A program made the translations under genes and the position numbers. 64,000 bases of DNA, taken from an uncultured Pseudomonadota bacterium. GTDB taxonomy: Bacteria; Myxococcota_A; UBA9160; PR03. Each line of letters opens with the position of its first letter. Position 1 is the first letter of the stretch. Positions 24,631 through 34,061 of the stretch are shown in pieces. The stretch covers positions 1 through 64,000 of the forward strand of contig CAADGG010000108.1 in NCBI GenBank assembly GCA_900696485.1, in the 5' to 3' direction. The notes beneath the pieces were generated by a model that saw nothing but the letters and a program-made list of their open reading frames with translations, searched no databases and was not told the origin of the DNA.

Positions 24631-25731
24631 ATGAGACGCGCGATCGCGGGCACGAGGAAGACGGCTTCGAGCCACACGAGACGTGCGGATCCTGCCGGTC
24701 GCAGGGGAGCGGTCGTGGGCGCCGCGGCCGTCGCGTCGGCATCCGCCCTGCTGCTGGGTTTTGCGCTGACCGTCGCGCCGGCCAGCGAAGCGGCCACGCG
24801 CGAGGAGCTGCAGACGCGGGCGAAGGCGCTCCTCGCCGTGCTGCCGGAAGCGGCTCCGAATCCCGAGAATCCGTTCACGCCCGAGAAGATCGATCTCGGT
24901 CGCATGCTCTACTACGAGACGCGAATGTCGATCAACAACAAGCTCTCGTGCAACTCCTGCCACGACCTCCTGCGCTATGGCGTCGACAACGAGCCGACCT
25001 CACCCGGACACGAAGGCAAGCGGGGCAATCGAAACTCTCCGACGGTCTACAACGCCGCCCTCCATGTGTCGCAATTCTGGGACGGCCGCGCCGGGGACGT
25101 CGAGGAACAGGCGAAGGGTCCCGTGTTGAATCCGGTCGAGATGGGCATGCCGGACGCCGACTACGTCGTCAAGGTCCTGCGCGGCATCGACGGCTACGCG
25201 CCGCTGTTCGCGGCGGCCTTCCCGGCCGACGACGATCCGATCAACTACGACAACGTCGCCCGGGCGATCGGCGCCTTCGAGCGCAAGCTGATGACTCCGT
25301 CGCGCTTCGACGACTTCCTCGGCGGCCAGCTCGATGCGCTGAGCGATGCCGAAGTGGCGGGCCTCGAGACGTTCCTCGATAGCGGCTGCACCAGCTGCCA
25401 CATGGGGGCGCCGGTCGGCGGGCTGATCTACCAGAAGCTCGGCCTGATCCACTCGTACGAGACTGCGGATCTCGGCCGCTACGAGGTGTCGCAGAACGAA
25501 GCGGACAAGGCGGTCTTCAAGGTGCCGTCGCTGCGCAACATCGAGAAGACAGGGCCCTATTTTCACGACGGCAGCGTCGGCACGCTCGCCGAAACCGTCG
25601 ATCTCATGGCCTGGCACCAACTCGGCCGGAAGCTCTCGGACGACGACGTCCAGTCGATCGTCACGTTCCTCGGCAGCCTCACCGGCCGCATCGACGAGGA
25701 GTTCGTCGCGAAGCCGGTGCTCCCCGAGTAG
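24631..25731 (+). CDS. Di-heme cytochrome c peroxidase (CcpA/MauG family)
   Basis: A 366-residue exported protein. Residues 1-54 include a long N-region with twin arginines and a hydrophobic stretch ending near ASEA. Two c-type heme sites are seen: CNSCH at 107-111 and CTSCH at 253-257. Further family features are SPTVYNAALHVSQFWDGRAGDVEEQAKGP in pieces between them, and FKVPSLRNIEKTGPYFHDG, with a distal His/Met region near the end. It should reduce H2O2 in the periplasm with cytochrome c electrons. A palindromic repeat copy follows its stop. Confidence 0.92.
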   Translation: MRRAIAGTRKTASSHTRRADPAGRRGAVVGAAAVASASALLLGFALTVAPASEAATREELQTRAKALLAVLPEAAPNPENPFTPEKIDLGRMLYYETRMSINNKLSCNSCHDLLRYGVDNEPTSPGHEGKRGNRNSPTVYNAALHVSQFWDGRAGDVEEQAKGPVLNPVEMGMPDADYVVKVLRGIDGYAPLFAAAFPADDDPINYDNVARAIGAFERKLMTPSRFDDFLGGQLDALSDAEVAGLETFLDSGCTSCHMGAPVGGLIYQKLGLIHSYETADLGRYEVSQNEADKAVFKVPSLRNIEKTGPYFHDGSVGTLAETVDLMAWHQLGRKLSDDDVQSIVTFLGSLTGRIDEEFVAKPVLPE

Positions 25732-25782
25732 GCCCGGAGCGACCGCCCTCGGTGGCCGCCCATGGCGGATGACGGAGGCGCA

Positions 25783-25866
25783 GCCGTCAAGAAAGGGGCC
25801 GGGTTCGTTCGTCAACTTTTCCGAACGGAAAAGTTGACGAACGAACCCGGCCCCTTTCTTGACGGC
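25783..25866. repeat. Long perfect palindrome, copy 2 (41-bp arms)
   Basis: Positions 25783-25823 are the exact reverse complement of 25826-25866 around AA (25824-25825). It shares the CGTCAAGAAAGGGG, CGGGTT and GTCAACTTTTCC blocks with copies 1 and 3, but its variable middle is CGTTC. It lies between the convergent 3' ends of the peroxidase and DUF1302 genes, where it could serve as a two-way terminator. Confidence 0.92.
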
Positions 25867-25902
25867 CGCGCTGGATTCGGATTCGGATCTCCGGTCGGCC
25901 CG

Positions 25903-28900
25903 TCAGAACGTGTAGCGGAGCGTCAGAAAGAGCTCGTCTCGTTCGCGCAGCGGAGACAGCCCGTTCTCGACCGGGTCCTTGTCGGCCAACTCGCCGGTCC
26001 GGTTCAGGCCGGCGCGGACCTCCGAGATCGGCGCGTCGGTCAGCTCGACGCGCCCGAAGAACAGGCTCGAGCCGACCGTCGCCGAGAAGTTCTCCGTGAA
26101 GCGATAAGAGACCTGCGGCAACAGACCGCCCGAGCGCGACCGGAAGTCGTACACCGTCGTGAATGCGATCAGCAGGCGGTCCTGGTGATAGCCAGTGAGG
26201 GCCGTCAGCGTCGCCAGGACATTGAGAGGCCCGTTCGTGGTGAAACCATCCTCGTGTCCCTCGATGTACTGGAAGAACCACTGGGAGTTGAAAAAGACCG
26301 TGCGGTTGGGGTTCAGGAAGTTGATGAAGGTCGGCCGGTCCACCGAGACCGTGAGATTGAAGGTGTCGGACCGGCTCACGCCTTCGGGTTCGTCGTTGTC
26401 GAGGAACGGCTGCCCCTCCACCCAGGTCATCTCGACGCCCCAGTTGGTCTTGGTGCGGTCCTCGGCGACGTCGAAGGCGAAGCCGAGGATGTTGCGTTTC
26501 TCGTAGCGCAACACGAACTCTCCACTCGAATGCCACGCGAAGTCGCGCCGGCCGTAGACGCCGTTGCCACCGGCGCGGACGGACTTGCGGGACGTGCCGG
26601 CGGCGGTCAGGAACCCCTGGACCGTCTGGCAGAGCTGGGGACTCAGGACACCGCAGGCGACCGGCGTGACGCCGTCCACCGCCGCGGCGTCGACGCCGGG
26701 CCGGAGCATTCCGGCGTTCGGTCCGCCCTGGATGACGCCGAAGCCGTTCGGATCCCGGGCCGAGAACTCGACCAGGGACGGCAAGTTCGGATCGACCGGA
26801 TCGCTGCGCGCGGCGATGATCATCAGCAGGTTCCACGAGACCGCCGCCAGCTCGGTCCGGAACGGATCGCCGGTGAGAGGGTGGGCGACGTTGGCCCCGG
26901 CGCAGAGCGGCGATCCGGTGTCGTGCGTGCAACCGTCGACAGTGGGATCGTAGAAAGGATCCGGAACCCCCTGCTCATCGACGACGCCGCGGGCGCCGGG
27001 GAGCCGGACCAGGCGCCCGTCGACGAAGCGCGTCGCCACCGGTCCGGATCCGATCGCGGAGGCGAACGCCAGCGTGCCGGGCTGTGGCCCGACATCGCTC
27101 CGGTGTGTGAAGACGCTCCCGGTGGTTCCGTCGAAGCCCGGCCAGGCTTGCAGCAGGACCGATGCCTCGGCATTCAGCAGGTCGATGCCGTCGTCGTCGC
27201 AGTCCGAGTACCAGAACGGCCCGCAGCCGAGCAGGGCCTCCTGTTGCGGCGTCAGGAACTGCCCCAAGGCCTGCGTCGAGCCGGCGAACGGTCCGACGCC
27301 ACCATCGCTGAACGGCCCCGTTGCGTCGCCGGGCTGCAAGTGGAGCCTGGCGAGGCTGTTGCGCAGCACGATCGAGGGGGGCATGAAGCCGGTGGCCGCG
27401 GCATTGTCGAAGGCGGCGCGGCTGGCGGCCAGCAGGCCCGAGGCGCCCTGTGCAACCGTGCTGAAGATCGGCGCCGGCCCCTCCTTGCCGTTGAAGGAGC
27501 CGAAGCCGGCCAGCGCCCCGTCCGTATCGATTCCCGCCGCCCCGACGGTGAGCGCGTTCGAGAAGGCGAACAACGTCTGGTTCGCCGGATGATTGGCGAT
27601 CACGTCGCGCAGGGTTTCCGGCGTCGGGATCAGTTCCCCCGACAGATAGCCTCTTCGCCGGGCGATCTCGGTCTCGTTTCGAGACAGGATGTCCGGAGTC
27701 CCGTCTCCGTCGACGTCATCGGGGATGCCGTTGTGATCCCAGTCGCGGGCGCGAAGCGGGTTCCCGGTGGCATCGAGCAGCACGGTGGCCTCGCCGCGAC
27801 CCAGGCAGTCGCCCTCCACCCGTGAGTCGCCCGTGGTGCAGCTCCCGCGGGCGTCGGCCCGGCGCGGCATGCCGGTGAAGGGATCGACGTTGCGTTCGAA
27901 GCTCGAGATCCGCTCCGGAGACGGAAAGTCGTCGAAGCCGTAGAAGTCGGAGATCTGGAAGCTGAAGCGTCGGTAGCGGAACTCGACCCGGGCGCCGAAT
28001 TCGACCCCGGAGAGATCGTCGAAGGAGGTCGACGGCCGGTCGACGCCGGCCAGCCCCGCGCCGAACAGGCCGTGCGCGAAGTATCCGAACGTGAGATTGC
28101 AGACGAGGTCGAAGGCGAACGGCTCGCCGCAGCGGCCGAGGTCCGCACCCTCGAAGTTGTCGAGGTTCGCCGCCAGTTCGAGACGGACGTCTTCGAGCTT
28201 CCCGATGTTGTAGAACGACCAACTGCCGCGTGCGGCCCACAGCGCGATCCGCGATTCCTCGAGGGTGGGAAGCGACGAGAGCGCGAGATCCTGCGGATTG
28301 AACTGATCGGTGTTGCGAAACAGCTCCGTCTTGCCCCAGACGATCGACTGCTTTCCGAGCCGCAACCACAGCCGTCCGCCCGCCGCCTCGAGATCGAGGT
28401 AGGCTTCCTTCAGCTCCTTCTCGTCGCTCTGGCTCGCGCCGCGATTGAAGGCGAGCTCGGTCTGACTGAAGTTCTGGTCGATCGAGTCGAGATCTCGTTG
28501 CAGTGCCCGGCGCAGCCCGGCGCTGGGATAGAACAGCCCCTGGGCCTCGCCGCGCGGGGCGGGATCCTCGACGCCGAAGAACGGCGCCGGCCGGAACGGC
28601 AGTGCGCCTCGGCCACGCGGCACGAGCGTGTCGATCGGACTCGCCGCGTTCGCGTTGTCCGGATCGTCGGCCGTGCCCGGAATGCGATCGACGCCGGCGA
28701 GGATCGGATTGAAGTCGCGGAAGCTCCAGGGGTTCGGGTTCTTCCGCAACGCGCCGATCGGCTCGATCCGGCACTTCGGCGTCCAAGGACCCAGGATCCG
28801 CGTGAGCTCGCCGCCCTCTCCTCCCTTCAGTTGCTGCACGCCGAAGCGGCAATCCTCCAGCAGGCGAGCGAGATGGAACGGGGCCGGATCGTCACCGGTG

Positions 28901-29508
28901 GAGCCGAGCAGCGGCTCGAAGGTCCCGTTCGGACCGTCGCTGTTGCCGAACAGACTGACCAGCCCGGGGAGCGAGGACAGGCGCAGCGGCCGGCGGAGGT
29001 TGTTCTGCGGCTCGTTCCGGTCCTCGAGCGAGAAGTTCTCCCGGTCGAGGGCGGCAAAGCGGCGCTGGTCGCCGTTCTCGAGCGATCCGGTGAAGCCCGC
29101 GTTGCGTCCATCGATCAGGCGACGCGGGAACCAGCGGGCTTCGTTGCCGAAGGTCTCGACCCCGGAACTCAGTTGGCAGGCATGGGTCCAGACGCAGTCG
29201 TAGCGGCCTTCGATCCGGGCGAAGAACTCGACGATCTCGAGCGGGCCGAGGCCATCCGGGGCCAGGTCGGCTTCGATCTCGAGATTCAATACGTGATACC
29301 ACTGCGCCAGCGCGATGCCGTTGCCGGGATCGAGGTTGCGCCCGACGGCACGAACCTGCTGCTCGTAGAATCCGTGCACCTGCAGTCGGCCATCGAAGAA
29401 ATCGAAGGCCGAGGCAGGAACCGGCAGGCCCCAGAGAGCCGTCGTCGCGAGCAGGACCGCGCCCCAGCAAGCGATCGACGACGAAGTCCCCTTGGCGCGT
29501 GCGTGCAT
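25903..29508 (-). CDS. DUF1302 outer-membrane protein (porin-like)
   Basis: A 1201-residue exported protein with a signal peptide (cleavage near PASAFDFF, residues about 28-36). The family motif is LGKQSIVWGKTELFRNTDQFNP, here split as LRLGKQSIVWGK and TELFRNTDQFNPQ. The C-terminus LFLTLRYTF ends in phenylalanine, as in beta-barrel outer-membrane proteins. Alternating hydrophobic beta strands fill the C-terminal third. Two large inserts include a calcium-type repeat (DHNGIPDDVDGDGTPD) and Cys-containing loops. DUF1302 genes often accompany DUF1329 and hydrophobic-substrate catabolism. The 1201 length is about twice that of many family members. ATG 29508; an upstream GTG is two codons earlier. 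Confidence 0.85.
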   Translation of the reverse strand: MHARAKGTSSSIACWGAVLLATTALWGLPVPASAFDFFDGRLQVHGFYEQQVRAVGRNLDPGNGIALAQWYHVLNLEIEADLAPDGLGPLEIVEFFARIEGRYDCVWTHACQLSSGVETFGNEARWFPRRLIDGRNAGFTGSLENGDQRRFAALDRENFSLEDRNEPQNNLRRPLRLSSLPGLVSLFGNSDGPNGTFEPLLGSTGDDPAPFHLARLLEDCRFGVQQLKGGEGGELTRILGPWTPKCRIEPIGALRKNPNPWSFRDFNPILAGVDRIPGTADDPDNANAASPIDTLVPRGRGALPFRPAPFFGVEDPAPRGEAQGLFYPSAGLRRALQRDLDSIDQNFSQTELAFNRGASQSDEKELKEAYLDLEAAGGRLWLRLGKQSIVWGKTELFRNTDQFNPQDLALSSLPTLEESRIALWAARGSWSFYNIGKLEDVRLELAANLDNFEGADLGRCGEPFAFDLVCNLTFGYFAHGLFGAGLAGVDRPSTSFDDLSGVEFGARVEFRYRRFSFQISDFYGFDDFPSPERISSFERNVDPFTGMPRRADARGSCTTGDSRVEGDCLGRGEATVLLDATGNPLRARDWDHNGIPDDVDGDGTPDILSRNETEIARRRGYLSGELIPTPETLRDVIANHPANQTLFAFSNALTVGAAGIDTDGALAGFGSFNGKEGPAPIFSTVAQGASGLLAASRAAFDNAAATGFMPPSIVLRNSLARLHLQPGDATGPFSDGGVGPFAGSTQALGQFLTPQQEALLGCGPFWYSDCDDDGIDLLNAEASVLLQAWPGFDGTTGSVFTHRSDVGPQPGTLAFASAIGSGPVATRFVDGRLVRLPGARGVVDEQGVPDPFYDPTVDGCTHDTGSPLCAGANVAHPLTGDPFRTELAAVSWNLLMIIAARSDPVDPNLPSLVEFSARDPNGFGVIQGGPNAGMLRPGVDAAAVDGVTPVACGVLSPQLCQTVQGFLTAAGTSRKSVRAGGNGVYGRRDFAWHSSGEFVLRYEKRNILGFAFDVAEDRTKTNWGVEMTWVEGQPFLDNDEPEGVSRSDTFNLTVSVDRPTFINFLNPNRTVFFNSQWFFQYIEGHEDGFTTNGPLNVLATLTALTGYHQDRLLIAFTTVYDFRSRSGGLLPQVSYRFTENFSATVGSSLFFGRVELTDAPISEVRAGLNRTGELADKDPVENGLSPLRERDELFLTLRYTF

Positions 29509-29596
29509 CCCCACCCCCGGACGAAGCCGGGGCGCATCATGGCAGCATCGGCGGCGGGAGTACAACGAGAAAAACTGACTCGAAGCGGCACTTCGT

Positions 29597-30091
29597 TCAG
29601 TCGGAGTCGGGCGGCGCCTCGTAGCGGACAGCGACCACCGTATAGGTCGCGGATCCCTTCGGGCGTTCGAACGTGAACGACTCGCCGACGGAGCGCCGCA
29701 GCAGTGCGCGGCCGAGCGGAGAGTCCGTGCTGATCCGTCCGCGCGCGGCATCGAACTCGTCGGGTCCGACGATCTGGAATTGCGAGACGACACCGTCTTC
29801 GTCTTGCAGCCCGACGAAGGCGCCGAAGTAGACGCGATCCGATGGGGCGCTGCGTGGCGGGACGACGGTGAGTTCATCGAGGCGCTTGGAGAGGAACTCG
29901 ATCCGGCGATCGATCTCGCGGAGACGTTTCTTGCCGTAGATGTACTCCGCGTTCTCGGACCGGTCGCCCTGGGCCGCTGCGTCCGCCACTTCGCGCGTCA
30001 CGCGCGGGCGTTCGTCGCGCCAGAGCCTCTCGAGCTCGAGGCGCAGCCGCTCGTAGCCCGCGGGCGTGATGTAACGCCTGTCCGTCGGCAT
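29597..30091 (-). CDS. greB: Transcription elongation factor GreB
   Basis: A 164-residue Gre factor that binds the RNA polymerase secondary channel and stimulates cleavage of backtracked RNA. The N-terminal coiled coil (ITPAGYERLRLELERLW, DRSENAEYIYGKKRLREIDRRI) with the GreB-type YIYGKKR and the acidic tip DRSENAEY is clear. The C-terminal FKBP-like domain ends TYTVVAVRYE. Its start faces the HelD-like helicase gene across a 154-bp divergent region. Confidence 0.92.
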   Translation of the reverse strand: MPTDRRYITPAGYERLRLELERLWRDERPRVTREVADAAAQGDRSENAEYIYGKKRLREIDRRIEFLSKRLDELTVVPPRSAPSDRVYFGAFVGLQDEDGVVSQFQIVGPDEFDAARGRISTDSPLGRALLRRSVGESFTFERPKGSATYTVVAVRYEAPPDSD

Positions 30092-30245
30092 GCCGCCACG
30101 ATGACCCCGGCCCCGGGAGCCGTCAACGCGGGACGCCGTTCGTGGATCCCGGCCTCGGCTCCGGGCCGGAAAGCGACGGGCCGCGCGCTCTTGGCGGCGG
30201 GGTCATCCTCGAGTACAAACTCGGATCCCTCTCCTGGAGACGTGC

Positions 30246-32393
30246 TTGCTGCACCCGGTCGTCGCCCAGGAACTCCGCCTGCTCGAGGACGTTCGACTCG
30301 CTCTCGCCGAGGAACCCGTCCGCGACGATGCCGCCGAGGATTCCCTCGTCCGGGAACTCGAGCGGGTCCGCGCGCTGCTGCTCTCGGGTGAGGAACGGAA
30401 GGATCGCCAGGCCCTCCTCGAGCAGTGGGATCGCGGCAGTGCGCTGCTGCGGCAGTTGCGGACTTCGCGAGCGACGCCGATCGTCGATCGCTCCTCGCCC
30501 TATTTCGCGCACCTGCGGCTGCGCGAGGCCGGCAAGGAGCGAGATGTCTGCCTCGGCCGCGCGACCTGTATCCGCCGCGGCATCCGCATCGTGGATTGGA
30601 GGAACGCGCCGATCTCGCGGATCTTCTATCGCTATCGCCAGGGTGAGCCGTACGAGGAGGAACTGGCGGGGCGCCTCGTGCGCGGCGACGTCGCGGTGAG
30701 ACGGACGGTGTCGATCCGGGCCGGTGCCCTCGAACGGATCGATGCGCCGGAGGGGAGCTGGGTCCGCCGGCGCGCGGCCCGCGAGCTCGATCCGACGCAG
30801 GAGCGGTGGATCCAGCTCGCCGACCAGCAGCCGCGACTGTCGGGCGGCGCCGGAAGCGCGCTGCGCGCAAGCAGTCGGATCGGAGACCGGGGCCGCCGGC
30901 TCGGCACGGACCCGGGTGGTGCCGAGCAACGCGCCGATCGGCGGCTGCCGGAGATCGCTGCGCTGCTCGATCCCGCGCAGTTCGAGCTGATCACGCGGCC
31001 GGGTTCCGGCTGCGTCATCGTGCGTGGCAGTGCCGGCTCGGGGAAGACGACGGTGGCGCTCCACCGGATCGCGTATCTCGCCTACGACGAACCGCGGATC
31101 GACTCCGCGGAAACCGTCTTCCTGACCCTGTCCCCGGCGCTGTGCGACTACGTGAGTACGTTGCTCCCGAGCCTCGGCGTCGGCCGGGTGGAGGTCGAGA
31201 CCTTTCCGGCGTGGGCTGCCCGGCAGCGCCGAACGCTCTTCCCGGGACTTCCCGATACCCATCGCATCGACACGCCGAGTTCGGTCCGGAGGATGAAGCT
31301 CCATCCGCGGATCGGCCACGTTCTCGAAGCCCACGTCGCGCGCGTGCCGGGACCTCCCACGCCGGCGCAGGCGCTCGATGACTGGGCCAGTGCTCTGACG
31401 GATCTCGAGCTTCTCGGCAGGATCCTGACCCCGGCGATCTCGGCGTCCGAGCTGCGCGCCGCCGTCGACTGGTGCAAGGCACGTCACGAGGAGATCCTCG
31501 TCGGGCCGAGTGACGACGAGACCACAGTCGAGCTCGATCCGGAGGACGACGCACTCCTGTTGCGCGCGTGGCAACTGCGCGTCGGACCGATTCCCGCCCC
31601 CGAGTCCCGTGCGAATCTCCGGCCGCTCCGCTATCGCCACGTGGCGATCGACGAGGCCCAGGATTGGTCGCCCGTCGAGCTCCGGGTCATCGCCGACTGC
31701 CTCGGCGAGCCACCGAGCCTGACGCTGGCCGGCGACGCACACCAGCGGATCGCGAATCCGTTCGCGGCCGACTCCTGGGCGCAGACCGCGCGCGATCTGG
31801 GGCTGCCGTCGGCGGACGTCGAGACGCTGCGAACCAGCTACCGATCGACCCAGGAGATCATGGAGTTCGGGCGCGCCGTCCTCGGTCCATTGTGGGACGA
31901 AGAGGATGCCGCGACGGCGACCCGCTCCGGCCCTCCCGTCGAGGTGTTCGGCTTCAGCGACGTCGGGGCGTGTGTGGCCTTCCTGGCCGATGCGCTGCGG
32001 CAGCTCGTCCACGACGAGCCGCTCGCGTCGGTGGCCGTGCTCGCTCCGGATGCGCAACAGGCGGCGATCTATGCCGATGGTCTCGACGCGTTCGAGGTCC
32101 CTCGCCTGCGTCGGGTCGGGTCGGGTCGCTTCGCCTTCACGCCGGGTATCGAGATCGCCGAGATCGAGCAAGCCAAGGGCCTCGAGTTCGACTACGTCGT
32201 CCTGGTCGCCGTCTCGGCGGCGAACTTCCCGGCGTCGTCGCACGCGCGGCGCCTGCTCCACGTCGGGGTGACCCGCGCCATCCATCAGCTCTGGGTGACG
32301 CACGATGGGCCCGCGTCGTCGCTGCTGGCCGGTTTGTCACCCGCGGGGAATTCGGCTGACTCCGGATCGGGGCCGGTCCATCCGATCCGCTAG
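30246..32393 (+). CDS. HelD-like superfamily 1 helicase
   Basis: A 715-residue protein with a UvrD-type core. Walker A is GSAGSGKTT near 261-269, Walker B is IDEAQD near 468-473, and motifs SLTLAGDAHQRI, LRTSYRS, EIEQAKGLEFD and LHVGVTRA follow in SF1 order. The N-terminal region has a long charged helix followed by PYFAHLRLRE, IVDWRNAPISRIFYRY and EELAGRLVRGD, the signature of HelD rather than UvrD. HelD-type proteins remove stalled RNA polymerase from DNA. The start is TTG 30246, preceded by GGAG (30236-30239). It is divergent from greB. Confidence 0.85.
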   Translation: MLHPVVAQELRLLEDVRLALAEEPVRDDAAEDSLVRELERVRALLLSGEERKDRQALLEQWDRGSALLRQLRTSRATPIVDRSSPYFAHLRLREAGKERDVCLGRATCIRRGIRIVDWRNAPISRIFYRYRQGEPYEEELAGRLVRGDVAVRRTVSIRAGALERIDAPEGSWVRRRAARELDPTQERWIQLADQQPRLSGGAGSALRASSRIGDRGRRLGTDPGGAEQRADRRLPEIAALLDPAQFELITRPGSGCVIVRGSAGSGKTTVALHRIAYLAYDEPRIDSAETVFLTLSPALCDYVSTLLPSLGVGRVEVETFPAWAARQRRTLFPGLPDTHRIDTPSSVRRMKLHPRIGHVLEAHVARVPGPPTPAQALDDWASALTDLELLGRILTPAISASELRAAVDWCKARHEEILVGPSDDETTVELDPEDDALLLRAWQLRVGPIPAPESRANLRPLRYRHVAIDEAQDWSPVELRVIADCLGEPPSLTLAGDAHQRIANPFAADSWAQTARDLGLPSADVETLRTSYRSTQEIMEFGRAVLGPLWDEEDAATATRSGPPVEVFGFSDVGACVAFLADALRQLVHDEPLASVAVLAPDAQQAAIYADGLDAFEVPRLRRVGSGRFAFTPGIEIAEIEQAKGLEFDYVVLVAVSAANFPASSHARRLLHVGVTRAIHQLWVTHDGPASSLLAGLSPAGNSADSGSGPVHPIR

Positions 32394-32553
32394 TGTCCCG
32401 TGTCGCAGGTCCACCGTCGGATCGTCGGGTCCTGTCCGTTGTCTCGCTGTGCACCGGGTCCGCAGACGCGGCCGCCTGCCGGCAGGCTTCTGAGACAAGG
32501 CCCGAGCATCCCACGTCACGGGATCGAGCGTTTGCGGCAGAGGGGGGTGCCTG

Positions 32554-33963
32554 GTGACGAAACACGACTCCCAAGCGAGCCGGTCGCGGCGTCGAAGCCT
32601 GGTGAGGAGCCGACACGTCGGAGGACTCGCCGCCGTCGCGTGGCTCGCGATGCTGGCGGCGCCGGCGACGGTGGCGGGTGGGGATCTCTCGGACCTGGTG
32701 AAACGCGCGGTCCAGGACCAACGGCAGGAGGCCGATCGGGCCGCCGCCCCGCGTCCCGGTCGCGAAGAGGTCGGGCGGAACTGGGATGCCTTCCTGACCG
32801 TCATCATCAAGCGGGCAGGTCGCGACGCGCCGCCCGGCGCACTGCGGGACGAACTGCTGGCCGTGTTGATCGACGAACGGCATCAGGTCGTCACGCTGCT
32901 GACGGATGTCTCGATCGATGCGCCGGAGCTGATGAGCACGATGTTCGAAACGTCGTGGGAGCAGCTCTCGCCGCTCCTCCAACGCATCGCGGTGCAGCTT
33001 CCGCCCGACCTGGCGCGTCGCTACCACCAGTTCGTCGAGGCGGGAGAGTTGATGCGGGCCGCCGAGCGCCTCGGCGTCGCCCGAGAGCTGGCGGGCTCTC
33101 CTGAGAGCCTGCGGGCGTTGGCCCAGATCCTGGTCGGGAGCGACGGGATCGATCCGCTCCGATACGACACGGAAGTGGATCCGGAGCTGCGCCGGATCTT
33201 CGGCTTCGGAGAGCCGCTCGAGCCGCCGGCCACGAGCCCCCTGCTCGGTCCGGACGCACGTCCCCCGGGTGCGCACCGGCCGTTATCTGCCGATCCCTTG
33301 TCGGCGCTTGCGAACTGGCTGTTCCCGGTCGCCTGGGCTTCGCCGGCGCCGACCGAGCGACTCGCCCTGGTCGCTCGGCTCAACAACTGGATTCCCGGCC
33401 AGCGGCAAGAGGTCCGCGAGTACGTGCCGCTGGTCCACGACATGCTGCGCCTCACCGCCGCGGAGGCCGTCGGGGCCGACATCGAGAACGGCGACGTCGC
33501 GGCCGCTCGCGTCTACCCGGATCTGCTGATCGCGACGGCGTGGCAGGAGAGCTGTTGGCGTCAGTTCGTGCGCCGTGACGACGGCATCGAGCCGCTCGTG
33601 GGGCCGGCCGGCTCGGTCGGGCTGATGCAGATCAACGGCAAGGTCTGGCGTGGCCTCTACGATCCCGCCGGGCTCGAAGGCGACATCGGGTACAACGGCC
33701 GTGCGGGTGCCGAGATCCTCCACCACTACCTGCGCGATTTCGCGCTGCGCAGCGGCGAGCACCATGCACCGGGCGGCGTCGACAATCTCGCAAGAGCCGC
33801 CTACGCGGCCTACAACGGCGGGCCGGGCCACCTCGCGCGCTACCGCAAGGCGAAGACCTCCGCCCATCTCCGGGCCGTCGATCGGGCGTTCTGGAGCAAG
33901 TATCAGGCCGTCCAGGCCAGGGAAGAGGGCTCGATGTTGAGCTGCTTCCCGACGGCGCGCTGA
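32554..33963 (+). CDS. Exported lytic transglycosylase (SLT domain)
   Basis: A 469-residue protein with a signal peptide (basic N-region, then GLAAVAWLAMLAAPATVAGG). Residues about 320-450 form an SLT domain: catalytic Glu332 in ATAWQESCWRQF, GSVGLMQING, and AAYAAYNGGPGHLARY. Residues 45-310 are helical and of unknown function. It should cleave peptidoglycan glycan strands in the periplasm. Start is GTG 32554 after a G-rich ribosome site. It follows helD by 160 bp. Confidence 0.9.
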   Translation: MTKHDSQASRSRRRSLVRSRHVGGLAAVAWLAMLAAPATVAGGDLSDLVKRAVQDQRQEADRAAAPRPGREEVGRNWDAFLTVIIKRAGRDAPPGALRDELLAVLIDERHQVVTLLTDVSIDAPELMSTMFETSWEQLSPLLQRIAVQLPPDLARRYHQFVEAGELMRAAERLGVARELAGSPESLRALAQILVGSDGIDPLRYDTEVDPELRRIFGFGEPLEPPATSPLLGPDARPPGAHRPLSADPLSALANWLFPVAWASPAPTERLALVARLNNWIPGQRQEVREYVPLVHDMLRLTAAEAVGADIENGDVAAARVYPDLLIATAWQESCWRQFVRRDDGIEPLVGPAGSVGLMQINGKVWRGLYDPAGLEGDIGYNGRAGAEILHHYLRDFALRSGEHHAPGGVDNLARAAYAAYNGGPGHLARYRKAKTSAHLRAVDRAFWSKYQAVQAREEGSMLSCFPTAR

Positions 33964-34061
33964 GCGTCCGAGTCCCCGGGGCCGCAGCCCCCGGTGCGGC
34001 ACCCGGCCGTCGCGCGAGACCGTGGGGTTCGGGCGATCGACCAGCCGCGGCCCTCGCCGCG

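Noticed and set aside
25762..27825. 687-codon plus-strand frame across the DUF1302 gene
   Set aside because: Composition of a shadow frame, and it runs through palindrome copy 2; the minus-strand protein has a signal peptide, a family motif and a C-terminal Phe.
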